Assembly (NCBI RefSeq): GCF_037975245.1
Contig: NC_092570.1
Location: 16,089,918 to 16,153,917, forward strand
Source of the DNA: Apostichopus japonicus
Lineage: Eukaryota; Echinodermata; Holothuroidea; Aspidochirotida; Stichopodidae
DNA length: 64,000 nt
Direction of reading: 5' to 3'
The translations under genes and the position numbers were made by a program. The stretch's first letter is position 1, and every line of letters starts with the position of its first letter. The notes below the pieces were generated by a model, which did not search any database, was not told where the DNA came from, and saw nothing but the letters and a program-made list of their open reading frames with translations. This document shows positions 36,701-49,200 of the stretch, piece after piece.

Positions 36701-37999
36701 CTGTCAAGAAGAAGAGAAAACCAGATTGGGCAATTTGCAATTCATCAACGCCTGCAACATAGATTTCATATTTTTCTGAATAGTTTTGTTACATGAAACT
36801 ATGAGAAGGTATATTGCGTTACACCAATTAAATACATATACAGAGAATACACCTTTGAATAAAGGTGACCTCAAATGACCCTAGAACTCCGCTCAAAGTA
36901 ATTACCTTGTCCTCACTGGAGATGGAGCTGCATATACTACATATGTATTTCATCCAGTTTACATTTAGAGTTCTCATGTTAACCGTGTTGTTAGACTTTT
37001 TGCCTCAGCTGGTCTTTAACTTCTACGAAAAACAATATTTCTCTTAAGGTTGTATCTCGCATACCCAAGATGAAGTTTATTGAGGGTATTGCTACTAAAG
37101 TTATCATATTTATAACATTTGTATAATTTAGAATAAAGCAATCCCTAGTTGAAACACTGTACTTTTTGAGTCATAGTGTTTAAAGTCCAAACCATCACAC
37201 AAATACATCGTACGTACACACATACGACATCGCCATTGCAAATTTAGTCAATAACTGCTTGCCGTGCTTAAATCGGTTCTCTGAGTTGATATGTTGATAT
37301 TTGTAGCGTTTCACCACTGTAATACTCGATTAGCTATCAACATTAATGCTTTTCTCAGCGTGATTTAATACAAAATGAAAAAATGTCTGGACAACGATAT
37401 GTTAACATGTGGGACTAAATCCTTTAACATGTACCATATTTGCAAATCAATGTACACGTTTTGCAAGAAATTGAAACTGTGACCTCTGATGACAGGATAG
37501 GCTATAACCTTTGAGCTCACCGAAAACTGTGTGGAAACCATCGTGTAAACTAGAATTTGACCTTGGTGACCTCCACGGGTCTGTGACCAGCACCAAATGA
37601 GTGGTTCTTAACGAAGGTAGACCAATGATACAACCGGCAATAAAATAACCCATCGCGCACTTAAATCTGTCAGCCAAAGCAGAGATAATCACACACACAC
37701 ACACACATGTTTGTATTACATTCCAACCGAGGGCCCCATTGTATTTTCCATTGTTCAGATCCACGCACCCTAACCTTAACAATACCCGATACAATAGAAT
37801 TCTTCCGAGGACGTGGTGATTCTTTAGAAATCACAACCGAGGACCTGGAATTCTTTTGTTCAAGTCCTCGGTCAGATAGAAAAACAAACGCACGCACACG
37901 CGCACGCACGCACACCACTCACTCATACAGGTCCTTTACACACGATTAAGACAATGAAGATTCTTTCACGTGTCTGGTAGTAAAACAAAATGTTCTTAC

Positions 38000-38099
38000 C
38001 AACACTATGACCGAGGTACATTTGATGGCTTCCAGGATTTCGTCGAACGACAGGTTTTTGACATCGGGCTTGTGTATAGCAACCAAACGATCAGAATCT
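38000..38099 (-). CDS. PDZ-family locus 3, exon 2
   Basis: This is a 100-nt exon with acceptor ttatttag and donor ttg|gtaaga. It completes a Glu codon and reads DSDRLVAIHKPDVKN, then LSFDEILEAIKCTSVIVL. This is the second half of the PDZ fold, almost identical to 10948-11047. It lies just outside the segmental duplication and therefore occurs once here. Confidence 0.78.
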
Positions 38100-39864
38100 C
38101 TAAATAAGTAAACATGGATGATTATATACAGTCAAGTTACGTCAAATCAATTATAATAATATGTATGTTGTTTAGTTTTCTTGAAATAGTTGCCACATTT
38201 ATTTCAAATGTTATTATAATAAAAAACGTCGACGACTAAAAATATCTTAAGAATTTTAAACCCCATGTCCTCCTTTGCAGCTTCTTTCAAATTGATCATT
38301 CTTGTATCCAGAAATAATAGTACTACCTTGTTTGTTTGTGTCGACATTTATCTTCTAGATGAGTGGTTCGTTCCTAACCTTTGAGTTAATTAACCCAGCC
38401 AGGGGAATGAACCGGTTCCCGCAGTACTTGTGTATCATCATCAAGTACATACTATAATCATGATGTTCGTTTGTACTATCATCATATCAACTTGCCGCCC
38501 TGTTCTCGTTTGCGATCAAATGCAATGTTTAAGAAAAGTTACCTAGGAAAGAGCCTGGGCAAGAAAACAAAAGTACTGATCCGTTCTCACCCCCCAGTCC
38601 CCTTGCATCGAGACTGTGGCTATGTGCACCATAGTCAGACATGCCCCTTAGAAAGGGAACAGATAGAACACACGATCTTAGTTATACGGCTGAGAAGTGC
38701 AACCAACGGTTCCGCGCCATATGTGTTTACTCACTTTGGAACGCCAAGAAGACCACAAGTCATCGTTCTTTATTGTTTTATCAACACAGTATAAACTATT
38801 TTACTCCAGCATATAATGACGTTATATGGAAATTTTAGTCAAGTCTGTATATATAGCCAAAATTCTGAGTTTTGAGTGGAGGGGGGGGGGGCATCAACAA
38901 TTGAAAGAGGGTCACATTATTCGTGTTCGGTAACTGGTAACACTCCTCCCTCCGTCCCTTCCTCCCTTCCTCCCTTCCCTTCCTCCCTCGTACTACTGGG
39001 CGCACTGGATAAGAAAGGCAGGCAAAGATTGTAAAATCTGTAAGCCGAATGTTTGTATCTCTATACAGATATAGTTTGATGGAAGAAATGCAAGTAAACA
39101 CTAAGGAGAGGTTTTGGTGAACAAACAGTATGCAATTATATGCTGTTCCTTTAGGCATGCATAAATAAACTCTGATATTTTTTAGCCTAGCATTCCAAGT
39201 TCCAACCCTTACAATGTAGACTGGATATATCTCATCCGGTATTTATATTTGTTTCTAATATATAAGTACAGTAGTAGGATGGAATGAGTTTTGGTAGGGG
39301 GAGGGGGGCGGGGGTAAGAACTTGAAATCTACCTTGTGTTTTTGTATATGTACTTAACCTTATCTATAAAAGACTTTACTAAAGTAATCTCATTTAAACA
39401 AGGGATATACAACATTAACCAGTGATTCCTTGCATTTTATTTCAAAAAAATTAGTTTTCGAACACTTCTGTGAAACAATCCTTTTTTTGGCCAAATGTTA
39501 CAGTATTCTTTACTCAAAAGGCACACAAACAGTAAACTGTCGAGGACGAACATCCTATGCGGTAAACAGTACAGTAAACTGACATGCTGTGTTATAACGT
39601 TATGTGTGCATGGGTTTGTTACGCATACGATTGCCTGTGCTCTTCACTGATCTAAATTTGCCACCGAGGTCACGTGATTAATCGGTGTCCCAGTAAACCT
39701 CGGTAATGCCAGCGCCCTCAAACCAAAGTCTATGAGCGAGATCGCCTTTAAATTACAGAATAGATGCTCTTTTATGATGGTGGACCAACTACCTTGCAAC
39801 CGATACTGCTTCAAATTCGTTTGTCACTTAAAGTTATGGATTTAATGGAAATAAAGAAACTTAC

Positions 39865-40019
39865 TCGATGCCACTACTGAAGGCAAGTCCACCTTCTTTG
39901 ACATCTTCGATAAAGAAACGCTCCCCACTTTTGGTATTCCTCTGCACTAAGTAGGCTGACAGCTCTATGAAGGGATCGCTTAGTTCTGGGTGTGCCATGA
40001 ACAATTCCGATCTATTGTT
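39865..40019 (-). CDS. PDZ-family locus 3, exon 1 of the visible part
   Basis: This is a 155-nt exon with acceptor ttccgctcag and donor cga|gtaagt. It reads NNRSELFMAHPELSDPFIEL, then SAYLVQRNTKSGERFFIEDV and KEGGLAFSSGI. Its partner at 9566-9720 has the same borders. The last codon is Glu where the other loci have Arg (GA|A instead of AG|A). Any upstream exon with the start codon is not recognised. Confidence 0.75.
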
Positions 40020-40661
40020 CTGAGCGGAAACATAAATGCCATGACGTCGTGATAAAAATATCTCCCCAAATATTGAGTATATGAACAAGGTATACCTCGT
40101 TTTGGGGGTCAAGATTTGGCCGGACGATACTCCTGATGTAATTACAATATCGGAATGATGTCGAAGCCTCAAACCATCAGTAGGTGTATGATGCCAGATA
40201 ATAACAAAATGGACACAAAACGAATCGCCATTCAGCTCAGTGCTAAAAACAGCAGATTAAGTCAACCAAAGATTATGTTTTCTTCAAAAAGTCATAATGT
40301 AGTTTTGTTATAAAGGCTACCTGAAATCATTAATTATGAATGACTAAACTTGGAATAGTACATCTTAGTTCCTTCATTCCAATGATTGCACTCATATGTA
40401 AACTGTAAAGGTGTTTAACCTGCACCCCCTCCCCTCCCCCATCCACCACTTGGCTCCCCTCCCCTCTCACACCAATTTATACGTCATCTTTATATTGAAT
40501 TCTGCCCCATACTTACCCTCCGTTTCTTCGAGCCAAACAAGCAGTTCATTTCGGCTTCCTAAATGTAAGGACAAAGGAAGTTTACACAACTTTCACGTGG
40601 TGTATTGATTGTAGCTTCACTTTGCGTTGATTTTTTTGGCATCAAATGACAGGAACGACCC

Positions 40662-40664
<3 letters not shown>
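40020..40664. other. Upstream flank of PDZ locus 3, no exon recognised
   Basis: Homology with locus 2 ends near 40075, where locus 2 has its minisatellite. The rest is AT-rich with a C-rich patch at 40420-40465. Confidence 0.5.

Positions 40665-40738
<74 letters not shown>
40665..40738. repeat. TA microsatellite
   Basis: About 37 uninterrupted TA units. Confidence 0.95.
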
Positions 40739-40739
<1 letters not shown>

Positions 40740-41689
40740 CAATAAAGAACTCGCTATAACTGTTTTCTGGGCGTTTCAAACACTCGCAGTTATTCTCATT
40801 GCATACCGTATATAAGAAATATGCTATGAATGTTCTAACAGCACAAGGGATTAAGTTTGTACTACAGCTGACCATTTTTACGCGAGTGCGTGTGTGTGTG
40901 TGTGCGTGTGTGTCTGTGTTGTATACAGAATGTGATAAATAATTCAATGATCAAGCCAATGTTAACTAAAATGGTTATACCGAGAATACAGACAAAAACA
41001 TTAAACTTCTTCACGTTCCTCTCCAATTCGTTCCATTCTTCTCCATTTTGAATGAGGTCCTTACGAAACCTTATTGATAGCTCGTTCAGATTGAATAGGA
41101 TTAAATAAGTTATTCCAGTAAAACCGATATATGTGAATGATATACACAAGCACTTACCTCAATACCGTAACACGGCAACAGCAACCATTAGTGAATTGGT
41201 GATTGTACAAATTTCATGAATAACTATTCTATATATATATATATCTCTTCTCGGTAATGCTTCTAGTTGAATCTGAATGGAAGGTTCGCATGCTACAAAC
41301 ATATGGATGGCTACCGTATAGACTATCAAATTTCGTTTCGGCTTCCTGTATGTGCATGGTGAATCGATTGAACATGTCAATAGGTCATAAATTGTGAAGT
41401 TGCACTGTAGGGTGTGTGTGGACATCAGTTTCGAAGACACAACAAACTTACTGATTAACTAAACGAGAATTAACCAAGCAAATAGACGTGGCGGAAATCA
41501 AAAGCTAGTATAAGTGATACCCTTGTTGGTCCTGTTTTCATTTGTCTCGCTAGTGGCACATGCATGCTGTTATACTACCGCAGTTATTAAAAGCCGTCAT
41601 TCAAGTTATATACAAGTTGCTCTCGCTCTAAGAAATGTTACTTTCGTTTAAGTCACGAATTGAAAAAAAAAGCTTTATTAAACAATTGG

Positions 41690-41691
<2 letters not shown>

Positions 41692-41727
<36 letters not shown>
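41692..41727. repeat. TA microsatellite
   Basis: About 18 TA units directly next to the MITE-like element at 41739. Confidence 0.95.
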
Positions 41728-41728
<1 letters not shown>

Positions 41729-41738
41729 TACGTCCTAT

Positions 41739-42085
41739 CAAGGACGTAGGAACCGGGGGGCTGGGGGCGCCACCCCCCAGTGAAAAACATGGGGGCGGAA
41801 GTATCATTCCGCCCCCGCTTCGCATGTCAGAAAACCCCTTTTTCATTTCCAAATGAGAAAAAAATCTCATTTGGAGCACCAAATTGCGTCTAAGGCCAGG
41901 TGAAAATGCAAAATTATTTACAATATGGAGTGGGTGTTGAAGTGTGCTATATTGCACCAAATTGCATCTGAGGCCACCTGGAAATGCAAAAAGGTACCCC
42001 CTCCCCTTAGACCCCTCCCCCAGGTCGGCCATCAGTCTTCAGCCCCCCCCCCCCCACCACTCAAAAGTACCTTCCTACGCCACTG
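41739..42085. mobile_element. MITE-like element, hAT style ends
   Basis: The left end CAAGGACGTAGGAA and the right end TTCCTACGCCACTG are imperfect inverted repeats. G and C runs lie inside both ends, and an internal pair of similar segments (caaattgcgtctaaggcca, caaattgcatctgaggcca) is present. I find no target duplication, perhaps because the left flank lies next to the TA repeat. Confidence 0.55.
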
Positions 42086-44469
42086 AATATAGAGAGAGAG
42101 AGAGAGAGACGGCTCTGCAGTGCTGTTAAAAAGTTAGTAATAGGTGACGCTATTCGTGAATAAATACTGTCTAACTGGGTTTTCACATCGGGTGGCACGC
42201 TCATAATAGAGTCTATATCCATCCGCTCAACTGTTCTTCTATCTCAGGAAAAGTGCCAAAAAGCAGCAGGAAAACATATGCCACCAAAAACAATTAGTAT
42301 AGGTACCGCACCCCAATTAATTGCTCCCATTGCCTTACACACTAAACTCGTCACTTTCCAAGGCCGATAGAGCATAGTTTTCAACTGACATGTTCTACCC
42401 ACCATATTGTAGCTATTGACCTGGGTTATCATAAAACATTCAGACCGTTTAAATTTTAAGTTTATCATAGTGCTCTCCAAAAACACTCAACACAGTAGAG
42501 CGCACTTTAGGGCTAATTTCCGACAATGGCTAACCTCTCAGGTGGACGTGAATTACTCAAAGTGCGGTTCGATACCAGCCTAACCAATCACAATTCATTC
42601 CTCACTCATGATGCCGTGACGTCATACGAAAATAAAACTACTCGGCGGTGAACACAGAAAAATGGGTATACGCGGCGCGAATATTAGGACAACCATGTTC
42701 TTTGAACCACTATAATTCATCTGTAAACAACAATCGTCCGTAAAATACAAACTTCTTGTGGCTATACATGACCAATGAATAATAGTTTGCCTACAGTGAT
42801 GTCGGAATGACAGCCGGGGAGTTACGTGGGAAATGGTAAATAAATCAAATTGTTTTCTTGTAATAGTAATTTTAAAAAAAGGCATTTCGTTGTTAGAAAA
42901 TTAATATTCAAACTTGCCAATGGGATACCGTACAGATATGGATGTCGAGATTTGACCATCAGTGCGTGAATTTTGCGGTTATTCGTCATGGCAAACGCAA
43001 TTAACCGAACCGTCATTCACGATATATTATGTAGAAGGTATAGTGACCGGTCTCGTAAGAGTATGTGACATAATATATTTGGGATCTTTGTCAAAAGAAG
43101 AGTTATCATGGTAGTTGTCTTCTTCCTTCCCCCCTTCCCTTCCCCCCCCCCGACACCCCGGGTCTCGCACCAACTTCCCAACACCCCTCCCAGCTCAGAA
43201 GTTCACTTGTTCCAAGTTATTTGTGCCAGCTAGGCGTGGGCAATGGCCTGAATGTTTATGGAGATGGCCAATTCGCATGCCAAAATATTGAATCAACATA
43301 TATAACTAGAGGTAGTGTCTTTAAAAAATACTTTTACAAAGACAGCAGCTAATACACATTTTTATTACCGAGATTTTCGGACTCAAAAATGACTGCAAAC
43401 TCATACTGGTGCACTGAGAATAATTCTATCCGGAGCGTAAAGAGACGTGAATGAAGATGTGGAGGCGTAACCCTCCCCCTCCCGCCCATGTTTTCAATCT
43501 GAATCAACATTTAAATGTATTTAGTTATTAGCACACCCGTTTTTTTTAACCTAATTCATAGCCTAGTTATGGCTCAGAATGCACAATTTGACGTCTAAAC
43601 TTGCTTTTGAATGCCATCCATATTGCTATGTTGTTCTAATGGAGTAAAGAAACGTTAGCATTTCTCAAATGTTTTTTTTTTTGTTGCTTTCTTGGACTAT
43701 GAAATATCAAGACTAACATTCTGCCTCCTGTCAGCAAATTGTTCTCTACCAAGTTACATACGATTGAGCAATCATCAATGTGACGGGTGCCCGTAGTACC
43801 ATACACGTTTAGTTCATTGACTATGTAGCTAAACAATAGATTTTGTTCGACATCTTCAACCTGAAAGATAGTTACAGGGTACCATAGCATAATTCATTCG
43901 CCCTCACTTCTTCACTCAAATTAGTGGACGTACATGCTAAGCTAAGGATATGATGTACTCGCGTTCATACGCAGGCATCCCTCATCAGGAGCAAAAGGAA
44001 AAAAGTGCAGGTGATCCCGAATCCATTGTGGCTTAGTCTAGGTAACCTCCGAGAAACTTTGCGAAAGTGCTGGGATCTGAAAACAAAAGATTGATTAACT
44101 CAACTGTCTACTGGTTTGTTAACCTAATTTATGCTGTCATGAATCACGGACCAGTATTGTTTTAGGTTTACGAGTAATAATGCTAGTATAATTTCATATT
44201 TAGCTTAAACAATTTAGACAACCACGCAGTACATAGCCTAAGCTAGGCCTCCTAGTACTACCAGTACTAACTACTTGCATGTTTCCAATACTAGCTTTAA
44301 GCGAAATCTTACTTGGAGTTGGTATTTAATTTGGTATAATTTACCAAATTGATAATTGAAGTTTTGTTCTGTACATTGTGTAAAGATTGCTACATCTATC
44401 TTCATGCATGTGTTCGTACTCTAGTCTTTAGACTCTAACTTACGTAAGTACTAGTACTAGCATGGTCAC
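42086..44469. other. No confident gene; two weak exon-like frames
   Basis: Minus-strand frames at 43718-43860 (VEDVEQNLLFSYIVNELNVY and on) and 42244-42420 (ending in a hydrophobic stretch then a stop) have plausible acceptors. Their phases do not join directly and I recognise no family. A GA run sits at 42092-42110. Confidence 0.3.
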
Positions 44470-44944
44470 TACGAAGTTCGGACACCTAAGCCTTAAAACA
44501 CCCCAAAACTAAATCTTCTGGTATAAATCACATGAAAATATACTTGATATGGTGGGAGAATTGTGTTATAGTACGACACACGGCCAAACTTTCTTTCCTG
44601 CAAACTGTTTTCACGTTTTATTCCAAGAAGATTCTTCGTGATTGTGGAACTGGTCTTTCTTTGCTAGAGTATTGCGAAGTTCGGACACGCAACCCACAGT
44701 GTGGCGCTGGTGATAAAATTGGTGGCGCAGTTGCTCTTTCAGTAATTATAAGACTTCATAGATCTCCGTCATTTTATTGACAAATATGTACTGTAAGTTC
44801 TTTCTTGCACACGGGTCATTTTGGAGAGAAAATAACTGTAGCTTCGTACTTTTTGGTGAAATTGGCTCTTCCTGTAGGTTGTCATTGTGAAATCGTGTAT
44901 TTCTTAGGGTGTCCGAACTTTGCAGTATGCCGAACTTCGCAATA
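44470..44944. mobile_element. Inverted-repeat element with GAAGTTCGGACACC termini
   Basis: CGAAGTTCGGACACCTAAG at 44472 faces the complement of CAAAGTTCGGACACCCTAAG at 44904-44923. A third, direct copy begins at 44670, and its TATTGCGAAGTTCGG is exactly complementary to the block ending at 44944. Ends next to TA dinucleotides suggest a Tc1/mariner-type MITE, possibly two nested ones. No transposase is present. Confidence 0.6.
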
Positions 44945-44958
44945 CTGACTATACTTCA

Positions 44959-45568
44959 CTACTGTAGCATGGTGGGCTCATAATTGACGCACTTAAGGAT
45001 TTGATCAACGATGTCTATCAAGGAAAAATCCAAATCACTCAACTTATGTGATTTTCTTATGTGTAGTTCCTCAGAAATGTTATGATCTCAAAATATTCAA
45101 GGTTCTGTGCTTATGCACCGTACAATTGAGCAGAATTTGACCACAAAATGTCTGCCATGTCAAGTTCTTTCATACCCCTAAATTGACACATTCGTCAATA
45201 AGCTAACTGTAGTGTAGGCATTAGTATACATCCATTGACTTTAAATATATGCTGTTTGCTATGCTCCGAGCCTCTAAGCTCAGACAGGTCAGGTCCCAGA
45301 GAGTAGTGTTATCATATTGAGGTTATGTTGGTTATTTTTATGGTGTAAGATTTCCAAATGCCCAAAAAGGTGCAAAACTGGGGGGAGGGTGTTAAAAGCT
45401 TAAAAAATACCACAATTTGGTTAGCAAATAGCTGAAATGGATTCAAACTCATGAAATATGTAATTCTGCTTGACTGCAAAAAGTTTAGGTGGCCTGCTGT
45501 ATCTTTGCTAGTAATAATTGAAGGTGCGTCAATTACGGGGTGCGTCAATTATGAAGCCTTAACTGTAC
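44959..45568. mobile_element. Tc1/mariner-like MITE with ATAATTGACGCAC termini
   Basis: GGCTCATAATTGACGCAC at 44975-44992 is inverted at 45540-45558, where the complement reads GGCTTCATAATTGACGCAC. The right end carries an extra tandem copy of gtgcgtcaatta. Outer bases read TACTGT and TACAGT next to TA, as in Tc1/mariner elements. It is non-coding. Confidence 0.6.
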
Positions 45569-46193
45569 TACTAGTACTACCTAGGCTAGTACTGTACTAA
45601 GTATAATAACTTGTGCCAGTAGAAGAAAAAAAATATTCCCATTACTCAAAAACAATATGGTGGTATGAGTAATTTCTAAGCTGTGCATTAGCTTGGTAAC
45701 AAACTGCTTATGGTAACTCTTGCTCAAGTTCCAACAAGCATTTTTCATACCAACATTATTTTGTGTCGCTGAGACATTTAATTGCCTACCTGAACACGGT
45801 GCAGTTAACAACTTCAACAAATTATGCAACCATCTCTTCTCAATGTTTGGACGGTTAGATTTAAAGTACTTCATGTTCCAAAAGTATATATGTATATATC
45901 ATTTTTTTGGTTTCAAAACTTTGCTAGCAACACTTATGAAGTTAGATCATATGTAATAAATGTTCAGTGCTTCCAAGAGTATGGATTACTGTAAAACAAA
46001 TACAATTTTCTCCTTTTCATACAGGACAAGGTTATTCCCCATCCCTCCCCCCCCCCCTCCCCTCTTACCACCCAACTTCCCTTGCCTCAACTAATCGCAA
46101 GGTGTTATACAAGAATTAATATAACTGGAGGTTGGAGTCGCATCTCCTGCAGTCTGAACTTTAAAAGCCCGATAACGGACAAGTGGATTAGCA

Positions 46194-46285
46194 ATGGGAG
46201 AAGAAAAGGAAACGGAAGACATCACTCTGGATAGTCAACCGAACCCAATCAACTCAACAAACATCTTCTCCAAAGTGTTTTTCTG
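46194..46285 (+). CDS. ABCC transporter exon 1 (start codon)
   Basis: The ATG at 46194 is preceded in frame by a TAA at 46173-46175, so no longer N-terminus is possible in this exon. It encodes [20 protein letters not shown] then [10 protein letters not shown] and two bases of the next codon. Human MRP4 has the same NPL/NxxSRVFFW arrangement here. The donor is ctg|gtaaat. Confidence 0.82.
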
Positions 46286-49200
46286 GTAAATAATTTACTC
46301 TTGTATTCTATTCACATATATAGCTTCTGCATACCCCTCACCTGGTATATATGTGCTATCAGGGGGGCCACAGCTCTAAGCCTCTGGTTGATTCAGTGGC
46401 TCGGGTAAAGCTCGGGCAAAATATGGCACGAAGAAACATAATCCCAAGTTTGTTATATATATGCCGTAAAGCAAATTGAAAAATTTAAACGGGGCTCTGT
46501 AACAAACTAGAGCAGGGCTTCACAAGAACTATGGCAGAAAGCCAACGTGCCATTGCTGTTTGCAGAGGTGGCCCTGAAAAAAAATGCCTCGCCGACGGAG
46601 AAAGTTTGCTTCCATGCCCTATATATGATTTGCCGTTGGTTCCCTGTACATTGCGAGTAGTACACTTAAGTTTACACTATAGAGTAACCCACAACTCTCT
46701 TGGGGAGATTTTGTTTGATTCATCCTTCACAGTGCAGTAGCTTGATTTTGCCACTTTTTTCACCTTCTCAAGAGTTTTGGCGTAAATCTATATACATACA
46801 GTGCAAACATAAATATTGTTGAGATTGTTCTTTATGCTTCCTTTACAAGGACATTGCTATTTGATGTTCGTTTTACTTCCACACATTAAGTCGATGGGAG
46901 TTCTCCATAGAGTTAACTGTATGCAAGGGAAATCACACCATAAAATCCCATTGCGTGAAACTTGACTTGCTTTAGTCTATTTAGGTTCCGGTACTCAGCT
47001 ATATGCTGGGGGGGGGGGGGGATGTTAATACGAGAACACCTTAATAGAAAATGTAACCTCTTCTTTGGAAACGATATATGTCAACAATTAATTCAAAAAG
47101 TAGTGATGTATCATGTCATACGGCACATACCATGTAAGGAAAGGGGGGGGGGGGTGATTATTACTAATATGTGCGTACAGGACTTTCAAGGTAAAAGTTG
47201 CTTTAGGCTGCGCTGTACACTGCATATCAACTACGTGAGCTTTGAAAGTTTTTGGCATATATCCGATCCACTAAGATGATGTAAGAATTGCGGCTGACCA
47301 AAAATGCTGTCGGTGCCCTTCCTCAGATTCAGTTTTGCGGTCATGCCCTTCCTATTTGCCCTGATGCCCTTCACAGTTGGAACCTACCAATGGTATATTT
47401 TTTGCCATGTCCTCTTTGATGCTTGTGTCAAAGCCCTGTTAGAGTATGGGCAATCTTATCCTATACCAGCCTACACCCCATTCCATATATACTGTATATA
47501 TAGAGAGTCAATTCAGTAAACAAAAAGGGTATGCCAGTGCAGTGAAGATGACATGCTCTTCTGCTTGCATCAAGTCTTAGAGATACATCTATCTACACTC
47601 CACATTGATAAAACTACCAAACCAGAACATAGAGTGCAAATACAACCCAAAATTGAAATGTTGTAAAAGAGCAAATGTCGGTTTCAAACCCCCTACCCCT
47701 CCACTCCGCTCTCCCTACCCCTCCACCACGTGGCCCTCCTGTAGTTCAGTTTGAAAATGTCACCAGCTGTAAGGGACACTTTGAAGGTGTAAAACCCTAT
47801 ATGATTGGCAGAAATTCAAATGGAGTTCTGCATGCCCACATATGATTTGAAAGTGTCATAAAGTCTACAGATATCATAATACCGCAGGGCTATAAACAAA
47901 CAAAATTAATGTACTGGTACGTATGTCACTTTTTGTATCTATAGTTATAAAAATTAATTAATTAACTGACTGACTCTACAGGGCTACCACAGTTTTAGAT
48001 ATTGAGTCTGTAAATTTGTTTTATTTAATTTGCTATATAGCAGGGTATTAAAAAAAGGATAATGTACTGGTATGTTAGTTTTTGGTATAGATATATTAAA
48101 ATTGACTTACTGGCTCTACAGGGATACAACAGTTTCAGATATTGAGTCTACATTACTTTGCTACATATCTCATTAATAAATTAATGCAAACTCATAATGC
48201 TGTAGCTGATAGTGAAAGAAATAGTCTACCAAGCCTACTGTACTTCTTGTTCTTTTTATTTTTCTCCTTTTTGTGTGTTTTTTTATTAAAAATTTGGTAG
48301 TGCTACTTTCCTTCTTTGGTTCATAAGTTTTGCATTGGCCAATGGTAAACTTAACTCAAATTCGGATGAGCTGTTCTGCAAAGTGATAACAAAAACTACA
48401 GCACTGTAATGTTTGCAGCCAAACCCCTCCCTCCCCCTCTCCCCCCAACTCTCCCCTGCACATTTCTTGGATGATGAATGCCTATATATATGTGACTTTC
48501 AAACAGACTATATAGACAATTTCCATCCACAGTACAGTACTTAGCCTATGGGAACAAGTCTAGACATTGCTAGATTTTGAAAGTAAAAATTCGGCCATGT
48601 TATAATCACTAACTTTAGGCTGAATTTAGGCAGATTTTTAATCCAGATAAGGATGGGGAGAACTTTAATCTTGAAATTTTTTCGCTTTCTCTTCATTCAA
48701 TTGCGCAGAAAGGGAATTATATGTGCATTTACTGTGCTAACATAATTCTTCAATGTCAGTTATATTGAACTGAAATATAGCATATCTTCAACTTTGAAGT
48801 GCCCACTTTGGAACACACAAATGTTATAATTTTACATACATTCCAAAAAAGAGATAAAAGATTCCACAAACTTAGTTTGATCTTGATATGACGGTATTAG
48901 AGCAAGAAATTTGATTGTGACTTATCAAGTCAACACATAGAAAGGTCTTGTCTGAATCGTTTACTGTTTATTCAGTCTGACATTTGACATGCCATAACTT
49001 ACCTGTCTCCACATACTTGTGTCACTCTGTCCCAAGCTTGGCGCAACAGACTGATTTCTCCCACAATGCATCATCGCCTTGTACTTTTTTTTCCTTTACG
49101 ACTTTCGAACATGTCCATCGTTGTTTTCTTCCTTAATTCGATCTGTTTTCGTTCCGTTTTTGTAACAGCTGGCTGTTTCCGCTCTTCAAGTACGGTTATA

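Larger units (their letters stand above)
30088..37712 (+). repeat. Segmental duplication, copy B
   Basis: This is the direct partner of 21785-29423. It is the copy that continues into PDZ locus 3 without a break, so it probably represents the original arrangement. It also keeps a 115-bp block (36407-36521) that is missing in A but present in inverted form at locus 2 (about 12290-12410), which supports B as ancestral there. Confidence 0.95.

Noticed and set aside
38471-38838. Overlapping frames suggestive of a mobile-element protein (EKGTDRTHDL-like string)
   Set aside because: Only a short string resembles repeat-derived peptides; no domain, ends or target duplication could be shown.
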